DNA of 64,000 bases, taken from Candidatus Microbacterium phytovorans. GTDB taxonomy: Bacteria; Actinomycetota; Actinomycetes; Actinomycetales; Microbacteriaceae. Shown one piece after another: positions 58,493 through 64,000 of the stretch. The notes beneath the pieces are model-generated. The model made no database searches and had not been told where the DNA came from. It was given only the letters and a program-made list of their open reading frames with translations. Location of the stretch: positions 310,001 through 374,000 of the forward strand of contig CP119321.1 of the NCBI GenBank assembly GCA_029202445.1. Direction: 5' to 3'. The stretch's first letter is position 1. Every line of letters starts with the position of its first letter. Position numbers and translations under genes: made by a program.

Positions 58493-59701
58493 TCAGACGC
58501 GCATCGCCTCGACCGGTTCGGGCACGGCGCCCGACGGGATGCCATCCAGCGCCTGCGCGAGATCGTCGATGAGATCGTCGACGTGCTCCAGCCCGATCGA
58601 GAAGCGCAGGATGCTGGCATCCGGCTTGGCCTCGGACGCTACCGGGCGGTGCGTCAGCGCAGCAGGATGCTGGACCAGTGAGTCCACGCCGCCCAGGGAG
58701 ACCGCGTGCGAGAACACGCGCAGGACCGATGCGACGCGCGCGGCCGCGTCGTACCCGCCGCGCAGCCGCACGGCGAGCATCGCGCCACCGCCGCGCATCT
58801 GCGACCCGATCAGCGGGCTCCCCGACAGCCCCGGATAGAACACGTCGGCGACGGCCGGATGGGTCTGCAGCCACGAGGCGATCGTCGCGGCGGTCTGCTG
58901 CTGCGCGCGGACACGCAGCGGCAGGGTGGGCATGCCTCGGTGCAGGAGGTAGGCGGCGAGCGGATGGAGGATCGCCCCCGTGATTGCGCGGACGGGGCGC
59001 AGCGCCTCCGCCGTCTTCTCGTCGCAGGCGATGACCCCGCCGATGACATCGCCGTGCCCACCCAGGTACTTGGTCGCGCTGTGGAGCGACATCGCCGCTC
59101 CGTGTGCGAGCGGGTTCTGGAGCACGGGCGTGGCGAACGTGTTGTCCACGAGGACGGGCACGCTGCCCGCCTGCGTGACGACGTCGGCGATGTCGACGAG
59201 GTCCAGGGTGGGGTTGGCCGGGGTCTCCACGACGACCAGGCCGGTATCGGGGCGGAGCGAGGACGAGATCTCGGAGGCTTCGCAGTAGCTCACCTCGGTG
59301 CCGAGGAGTCCGCTTGCGAGCAGGTGGTCCGTGCCGCCGTAGAGCGGACGGACGGCCAGCACGTGGGGCCGTGCTCGCGAGGTCGTGTGTGCCAGCAGCG
59401 CGGCGGTCATCGCGGCCATCCCCGAGGAGAACGCCACGGCCGCTTCTGCTCCCTCGAGGCGCGCGAGCGCCTCTTCGAACCGCGCGACGGTCGGGTTCCA
59501 CAGGCGCGCGTAGACGTTGCTGCCGCCCGGGAGCGGCGTGCCGCCGGTGGCCAGCGCTTCGTACGAGTCACCGCCGAGTTCGACGTCGGGCAGCGGGTAG
59601 GTCGTTGACAGATCGATCGGGGGAGCGTGGACCCCGATCTCGGTGAGGTCGTCTCGACCGGCGTGGACGGCGATGGTGTCGGTGTGGGGAGCGCGGGTCA
59701 T
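58493..59701 (-). CDS. Cys/Met-metabolism PLP enzyme (cystathionine or methionine gamma-lyase type)
   Basis: 402 residues. PLP Lys in SATKYLGGHGDVIGG; substrate-binding ETPANPTLDLVD and the N-terminal YARLWNPTV. Members include cystathionine gamma-synthase, gamma-lyase and methionine gamma-lyase, which are hard to tell apart. A divergent Lrp/AsnC regulator next door favours a catabolic lyase. Codes from ATG 59701; the frame upstream is antisense to the regulator. Confidence 0.85.
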   Translation of the reverse strand: MTRAPHTDTIAVHAGRDDLTEIGVHAPPIDLSTTYPLPDVELGGDSYEALATGGTPLPGGSNVYARLWNPTVARFEEALARLEGAEAAVAFSSGMAAMTAALLAHTTSRARPHVLAVRPLYGGTDHLLASGLLGTEVSYCEASEISSSLRPDTGLVVVETPANPTLDLVDIADVVTQAGSVPVLVDNTFATPVLQNPLAHGAAMSLHSATKYLGGHGDVIGGVIACDEKTAEALRPVRAITGAILHPLAAYLLHRGMPTLPLRVRAQQQTAATIASWLQTHPAVADVFYPGLSGSPLIGSQMRGGGAMLAVRLRGGYDAAARVASVLRVFSHAVSLGGVDSLVQHPAALTHRPVASEAKPDASILRFSIGLEHVDDLIDDLAQALDGIPSGAVPEPVEAMRV

Positions 59702-59815
59702 GCGACGAAGTGTTGTCGATATCACCGAGGATTGCGATAGAGGCTGTTGAGGATCGGCATCCTGGCACCGCGGATTACGATGTCGACAAGAATCCGTGAT
59801 GAGGAGGGTCCTCCC

Positions 59816-60328
59816 TTGGCCGAACCGCAACCGCGCGCATCCGCGCTCGATGCCCTCGATCTGCGCCTGCTTGCGGCCGTCGTCGCCCATCCGGCACGAT
59901 CCAACCGCGCGCTGGCCGACGACCTCGGCATCCCGGAGTCCACCGCGGCGTACCGACTGCGCATGCTGCGCTCACGCGGCGTGCTGGGCGGTCTGCGCGT
60001 CGAGGTCGACGCTCCGAGTCTCGGACTGCCGCTGCAGGCCGTCATCCGGGTGCGACTCGGACGTCACACGCGAGAAGGCGTGGAGAGCCTCTTCGATGCG
60101 CTCGTGCGCACGCCCGGAGCGATCGAGGTGTTCCACGTGGCCGGCGAGGACGACTTCCTCGTCCATGTCGCCGTCGAGGATGCCGCGGCCCTCCGCGACG
60201 TCGTGCTCCAGCACATCACGGTGCATCCCATCGTGCGGACGACGGAGACCAATCTCGTCTTCGAACGTCGGGACGGCGTGGGTCCGCTCGCCCGTGTCTC
60301 GTCGGAAGGTCAGCTCCAGAGCGAGTGA
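59816..60328 (+). CDS. Lrp/AsnC family transcriptional regulator
   Basis: About 170 residues. N-terminal winged helix ([30 protein letters not shown]), C-terminal ligand-binding RAM domain with [20 protein letters not shown] 59816 follows AGGAGGG and gives the usual length; ATG 59780 overlaps the likely -10 box TACGAT. Probably controls the divergent PLP lyase in response to an amino acid. It ends 19 bases inside the acdS gene on the opposite strand. AcdR of proteobacteria is also an Lrp protein, so a link with acdS is possible. Confidence 0.88.
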   Translation: MAEPQPRASALDALDLRLLAAVVAHPARSNRALADDLGIPESTAAYRLRMLRSRGVLGGLRVEVDAPSLGLPLQAVIRVRLGRHTREGVESLFDALVRTPGAIEVFHVAGEDDFLVHVAVEDAAALRDVVLQHITVHPIVRTTETNLVFERRDGVGPLARVSSEGQLQSE

Positions 60329-61329
60329 TACGCGTTGATCGCCGGCTGTCCGCCGAGGTGGGCGTAGAGCACGGTCGAGTCCTTCGGGATGTCGCCTGAG
60401 CCCACGAGATCGATGAGACCCGCGAGCGACTTCCCCTCGTAGACGGGGTCGGTGATCATCGCCTCCAGCTGGGCTCCGAGGGCCATGGCATCCATCGTCG
60501 ACTCGACCGGCAGGCCGTAGAGCTCGCCTGCCCAGCCCTCGAGCACCTGGATCTCATCGTCGCGTAGGTCGCGGCCGAGCTCGATCAGTTCTGCCGTGTT
60601 CCGCGCGATGCGGGCGACCTGGGCGCGGGTCTTCTCCAGCGTCGCCGACGCGTCGATGCCGATCACGCGACGCTTCACCCCGGTCAGGTCTTCGAGTGCC
60701 GCGAAACCCGCGATCATGCCGGCGTGGGTGGAGCCGGTCACCGTGCAGACGACGATCGTGTCGAAGAAGACGCTGAGCGACTTCTCCTGCTCCGCCACTT
60801 CAAACGCCCAGTTGGCGAATCCGAGCCCGCCCAGTCGGTGCTCCGAGGCGCCCGCGGGGATCGGGTAGGGGGTGCCACCAGAAGCCTCCACCTCCGCGAG
60901 GGCGTCTTTCCACGAGTCGCGGATGCCGATGTCGAACCCCGCGTCGTCGAGCCGCGAGTCGGCTCCCATCATGCGCGACAGCAGGATGTTGCCGACCTTG
61001 TCGTTGGTGGGGTCGTCCCACGGCACCCACTTCTCCTGGACGAGGCGTGCCTTCAAGCCCAGGTGGGCCGCGACGGCGGCGACCTGGCGGGTGTGGTTGG
61101 ACTGATAGCCGCCGATGGAGACGAGCGTGTCGGCGCCGGAGGCGAGGACGTCCGGCACGATGTACTCCAGCTTCCGCACCTTGTTCCCACCGTAGGCCAG
61201 TCCGCTGGAGACGTCCTCGCGCTTGGCCCACACCTGCGCCCCGCCCAGGTGCTGCGTCAGCCGCTTCAGATGCTGCAGAGGGCTCGGGCCGAAGGTGAGC
61301 GGGTAGCGGGGGAACTCGGCGAGCTTCAT
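60310..61329 (-). CDS. acdS: 1-aminocyclopropane-1-carboxylate deaminase
   Basis: 339 residues. PLP enzyme splitting ACC, the plant ethylene precursor, to alpha-ketobutyrate and ammonia. [15 protein letters not shown] holds the PLP Lys; [20 protein letters not shown] and [12 protein letters not shown] follow. Glu in [10 protein letters not shown] and Leu in YAHLGGQPA correspond to Glu295 and Leu322 of Pseudomonas AcdS, which separate true deaminases from D-cysteine desulfhydrases. ATG 61329 overlaps the gntR stop (ATGA), so the two are one operon. Suggests a plant-associated life. Confidence 0.93.
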   Translation of the reverse strand: MKLAEFPRYPLTFGPSPLQHLKRLTQHLGGAQVWAKREDVSSGLAYGGNKVRKLEYIVPDVLASGADTLVSIGGYQSNHTRQVAAVAAHLGLKARLVQEKWVPWDDPTNDKVGNILLSRMMGADSRLDDAGFDIGIRDSWKDALAEVEASGGTPYPIPAGASEHRLGGLGFANWAFEVAEQEKSLSVFFDTIVVCTVTGSTHAGMIAGFAALEDLTGVKRRVIGIDASATLEKTRAQVARIARNTAELIELGRDLRDDEIQVLEGWAGELYGLPVESTMDAMALGAQLEAMITDPVYEGKSLAGLIDLVGSGDIPKDSTVLYAHLGGQPAINAYHSLWS

Positions 61330-62003
61330 GGGGTGATCCATTCGTCGGTGGGGCGTGGGGTGGTCTCGAGGGTGAGGGTCTGCCAGGTCTGTTCGGCGAG
61401 GCGCGCTGCGCCGTCGGCGTCGCCCGCTTCGCACAGTTCGATCAGTCGGTCGTGGCGTGCGATCGACTCGGCGCCCTCGACCGAGGCGAAACGGAGCCGT
61501 TCCGCACGTCGCAGCACCGGCTCGTACTGTGCGAGCACCGCGCGGGCGGCCGCGTTGCCCCCGGCGTCGACGGCGATCGAGTGGAAGCGTTCGTCGGCCT
61601 CCAGCGCCGCCTCGACGTCGCCGCGGCGTTGCGCGTCGGCGAACGCGGCGTTGGCCGAGCGCATCGCGGCGAGGTCTTCGGTGGTGAGGCGCGTGACGGC
61701 ATCCCGCACGACGAGCGCGTGCATCGCCGCGACGACCGCCTGCGCGTCGCGGACGCTCGACGAATCGAGCGGAGCGACCACGGTCGACCGCCCCGGCGTG
61801 GCGCGCACGAGCCCGGCGCGAGCCAGCTCGAGGAGCGCCTCCCGCACGGGCGTGCGGCTCACGCCCAGCCAGGCAGCGATCTCGGAGTCGCGCAGCTGCT
61901 CGTCGGGCGCGAGCGTGCCGTCGACGATCGCCTCGCGCAGATGGCTGAGCACGTCGTCGCGCAACAGCGGACGCGGCGGCAGCTGGTGTGAGGGGATCGG
62001 CAC
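61326..62003 (-). CDS. GntR family regulator with FCD domain, upstream of acdS
   Basis: 225 residues. N-terminal winged helix ([39 protein letters not shown]) and a C-terminal FCD ligand-binding domain. In actinobacteria acdS is usually accompanied by a GntR gene, as here. GTG 62003 is preceded by TATATT with a 7-base gap, a leaderless start. The perfect palindrome at 62003-62019 covers this box, so it probably represses its own operon until a ligand (ACC or related) binds. Confidence 0.92.
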   Translation of the reverse strand: MPIPSHQLPPRPLLRDDVLSHLREAIVDGTLAPDEQLRDSEIAAWLGVSRTPVREALLELARAGLVRATPGRSTVVAPLDSSSVRDAQAVVAAMHALVVRDAVTRLTTEDLAAMRSANAAFADAQRRGDVEAALEADERFHSIAVDAGGNAAARAVLAQYEPVLRRAERLRFASVEGAESIARHDRLIELCEAGDADGAARLAEQTWQTLTLETTPRPTDEWITP

Positions 62004-62019
62004 GATATGCAATATATCG
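62003..62019. promoter_or_regulatory. palindromic operator over the gntR-acdS promoter
   Basis: CGATAT-GCAAT-ATATCG, a perfect 6+5+6 palindrome. On the minus strand it includes the -10 box TATATT (62016-62011) and touches the GTG start. It stands out as AT-rich in a GC-rich region. A bound GntR protein would block transcription. Confidence 0.65.
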
Positions 62020-62055
62020 CATCGAGACGAGCGGTCACCGGGTCGGCAGCCGCAC

Positions 62056-62727
62056 TCAGTGCAGGGCGCCGCCCGGGAGATCGCCCGTCTCCGCGTCGCC
62101 CGCGGGGTTCGCCGCGGCGTCGAGCGTCGTGCGGACGGCGATGCGCAACGCCTCGACGATGTCGGCGAGAGGCAGTTCGGGGGAGTCGGGACGATCAGGC
62201 TCCGCAGCAGGCGCCTGCCCCGTCGCCCACGGAACGTGGAGGAATCCTGCGACCGCGCCGTCGGGGACGGCATCCAACGCGGTGAAGAAGACGTGGTTGC
62301 ACACGAAGGTGCCCGCCGAGTGCGAGACCTCCGCCGGGATGCCGGCCTCTCGGATGCGCGCCGCGATCGCCTTGACCGGCACGGTCGCGAACGCGGCGGG
62401 CGGGGCGCCCGCGATGCTCGGTTCGTCGATCGGCTGGGCGCCCGCGTTGTCGGGGATGCGGGCGTCGACGAGGTTCACCGCGATCCGTTCCACGCCGATG
62501 GCCGCGCGGCCCCCGGCAAGCCCGGTCGCAAGGACCACGTCGGGACGATGGATGCCGATGAGCTCGCGGAGCCGGCGGGCGGCGCCAGCGAAGGTCACCG
62601 GCAGCACCTCGACGATGAGCTCCTCCGGTCCGCTCCACGTCGTCGCCACCTCCCGGACCGCGTCGCCGCTGGGATTGGCGCGGTCGCCGCCGAAGGGCTC
62701 GAACCCGGTGAGCAGCAGAGTTGTCAC
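62056..62727 (-). CDS. pcp: pyroglutamyl-peptidase I
   Basis: 223 residues. Cysteine peptidase removing N-terminal pyroglutamate. TGFEPFGG at the N-terminus, Glu in GVERIAVN, Cys in SAGTFVCNHVFF and His in FLHVPW form the active site. GTG 62727 overlaps the stop of the upstream ribonuclease gene by four bases, so they are co-transcribed. The C-terminus has a short extra tail. Confidence 0.93.
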   Translation of the reverse strand: MTTLLLTGFEPFGGDRANPSGDAVREVATTWSGPEELIVEVLPVTFAGAARRLRELIGIHRPDVVLATGLAGGRAAIGVERIAVNLVDARIPDNAGAQPIDEPSIAGAPPAAFATVPVKAIAARIREAGIPAEVSHSAGTFVCNHVFFTALDAVPDGAVAGFLHVPWATGQAPAAEPDRPDSPELPLADIVEALRIAVRTTLDAAANPAGDAETGDLPGGALH

Positions 62728-64000
62728 CTCGACCGCCCGTCTGCAGCACGGTCCACCGGCGCGAAGACCACCGTGCCCGCGGAGACGTCGGCCTGAACGA
62801 GGCGGAGCCGGACGGTGCTGCCGGGCGTGGCATCCAGCCCGCGCACCTTCGCCTCGACGGGCGGACTCTGCAGCTGTACGCGCGCAGCGTCGGCGCGCAC
62901 GCTGAGCACGACCGCCTCGAACTCCTCGCCCTCGTGCCCGTGGAGCACGGCGGCTTCTACGCGATCGAGTGCTCCCGCCGTGAGCTGCGACACTCGCTGC
63001 CCGCTCGCGCTCATGAGCGACGGCAGCTCGGGGAGGCTCTCACGAGCCCAGTCCGGTACCTCGCGCTCCTGCACGAGTGCTTCGCACACCACGAGGACCC
63101 AGCGGTCGACGAGCCGGCGCAGAGGCGCCGTCGCGTGCGCGTAGGGGGCCCCGATCGCCGCCTGCGTCGTCTCTTCGGGGAGTTCGCCGTCGAACGCCGC
63201 GTAGCCCGCGCCGCGGAAGAGCCCCGCGGCGTACTCCTTCACCGCTCGCGCGGCCGGGGAGCGGTCCAGCCCGCGCAGATAATCGCCGTAGGGCGTGTCG
63301 GTTGGCCAGGGGATGCCGAGCGCCACCGTCTGTCGGCGGAAGTCGGCGACGTCGTCGGCGTCGGCGGGCGGCATGGTGCGAAGGATGCCGATCCGTCCGC
63401 GCACCATGATCTCGGCGGCGGCCATGCCCGTCAGCAGCGAGACGTGCGCGTTGTGGTCCTCGAGCGGGACGCCCTCGCTCCGCTCGAGGCGATAGCCGTC
63501 GCCCTCGGCGACGATGCGCGTCTCAGGGAGGTTCAGGCTCGCGCCGCCGCGCTCGCGCTCGCGCTCGGCGCGCTGCTGGCCGAACCACGGCATCAGCGCG
63601 AGCGACTCGGGAGCCGAGCCGTCGTCGATGGCACGCTGACCCTCCTCGTAGGTCCATTGCCGTCGCGAACGCACCACGGCGCGCGTAAGAGTGGTCTCGA
63701 CGGGGCGGGCCCCGCTGTCGAGCACGAACCGCCACACGAACGCGCGTCGGTCGCGGTCGGGGAGGAGCGACGCGGCATCCTCGCTCAGGATCTCCGGGTG
63801 CAGCGGCACACGTCCATCGGGTGCGTACATCGTCTGTCCGCGGCGGCGGGCCTCAGCATCGACCTCACCGCCGGGAGCGACGAACGCCGCCACGTCGGCG
63901 ATCGCATAGTGGAGGACCGCGCCACCGTTATCGGTGCGAGCGAGATGCAGCGCCTGGTCGAGATCGGTGGAGCCGGCGGGATCGATCGTGAGGAACGGGA
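62724..64000 (-). CDS. RNB-domain ribonuclease (RNase II/R family), 5' end outside window
   Basis: 425 codons are visible; the start lies beyond 64000. The RNB catalytic core begins at the edge with FLTIDPAGSTDLDQAL, continues through YAIADVAAFV and ATAPLRRLVDRW, and ends with a small beta-rich C-terminal region without a clear S1 domain. It degrades RNA 3' to 5'. In E. coli RNase II the motif ends in DIDDA; here the last Asp is Gln (DLDQA), while the other three Asp are kept. Probably the actinobacterial RNB form. Confidence 0.92.
   Translation of the reverse strand, partial: PFLTIDPAGSTDLDQALHLARTDNGGAVLHYAIADVAAFVAPGGEVDAEARRRGQTMYAPDGRVPLHPEILSEDAASLLPDRDRRAFVWRFVLDSGARPVETTLTRAVVRSRRQWTYEEGQRAIDDGSAPESLALMPWFGQQRAERERERGGASLNLPETRIVAEGDGYRLERSEGVPLEDHNAHVSLLTGMAAAEIMVRGRIGILRTMPPADADDVADFRRQTVALGIPWPTDTPYGDYLRGLDRSPAARAVKEYAAGLFRGAGYAAFDGELPEETTQAAIGAPYAHATAPLRRLVDRWVLVVCEALVQEREVPDWARESLPELPSLMSASGQRVSQLTAGALDRVEAAVLHGHEGEEFEAVVLSVRADAARVQLQSPPVEAKVRGLDATPGSTVRLRLVQADVSAGTVVFAPVDRAADGRSR

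Overview
The window is one contiguous piece of a high-GC actinobacterial chromosome, most probably from the family Microbacteriaceae and plausibly the genus Microbacterium. The evidence is the very high GC content, many GTG starts, and gene blocks argS - LmeA-like - lysA - hom - thrC - thrB - rho - prfA - prmC - tsaC - wecA-like - atpIBEFHAGDC in actinobacterial order. A long low-complexity N-terminal extension on Rho and a fused TrpE-TrpG under a Trp attenuator fit the same group. The genus is an inference from gene content, not from a search.

Layout. 1-6.6 kb is an accessory defence-like island. It holds an SF2 helicase with a GIY-YIG-like N-terminus, a DUF262/HNH protein, a MutT-like NUDIX hydrolase, and a ScoMcrA-type SRA domain fused to a PD-(D/E)XK nuclease. 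The island ends at the 3' side of a tRNA-Arg(CCG) gene. 6.6-8.5 kb has an SGNH hydrolase, a transglutaminase-like protein and a cluster of intergenic repeats. 8.5-19.7 kb is the core run argS to prfA, including the lysine/threonine operon, plus a holin-like membrane protein. 19.7-22.2 kb is a cysteine operon (cysK-cysK-cysE, minus strand). 22.4-32.7 kb runs from prmC through tsaC and a polyprenyl-phosphate sugar transferase into the complete F1Fo ATP synthase operon, closed by a strong hairpin. 32.7-44.3 kb mixes small housekeeping genes, a PP2C phosphatase next to an EccC/EssC-like ATPase, alanine dehydrogenase, asparaginase, OsmC, PlsC, an FKBP lipoprotein and dxr. 44.3-47.7 kb is pflB-pflA. 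47.7-50.8 kb has a MurE-like ligase and a YcnI-type copper protein pair. 50.9-58.5 kb has the site-2 protease rseP, an ECF42-type sigma factor with its DGPF partner, trpEG with a tandem-Trp leader peptide and attenuator, ltrA and ispG. 58.5-64 kb has a Cys/Met-metabolism PLP lyase, an Lrp regulator, a gntR-acdS (ACC deaminase) operon, pyroglutamyl peptidase and a ribonuclease running off the right edge.

Functional links. hom, thrC and thrB convert aspartate semialdehyde to threonine beside lysA. cysE makes O-acetylserine for the two CysK paralogues. dxr and ispG are both MEP-pathway enzymes flanking rseP in the same 15 kb, as if the usual actinobacterial dxr-rseP-ispG trio had been spread apart. 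Many genes are preceded by a TANNNT -10 box (often TAGGCT) only 6-8 nt before the start codon, which implies leaderless mRNAs. I used this to choose several starts.

No gene-free stretch exceeds about 300 bases. The larger gaps (6015-6241, 8332-8552, 15993-16152, 33933-34098, 47598-47754, 55827-56020) are covered in the entries. No CRISPR array, rRNA, insertion sequence or integrase was seen. The best candidates for an undescribed system are the left-end island and, on a smaller scale, the SRA-nuclease fusion inside it.
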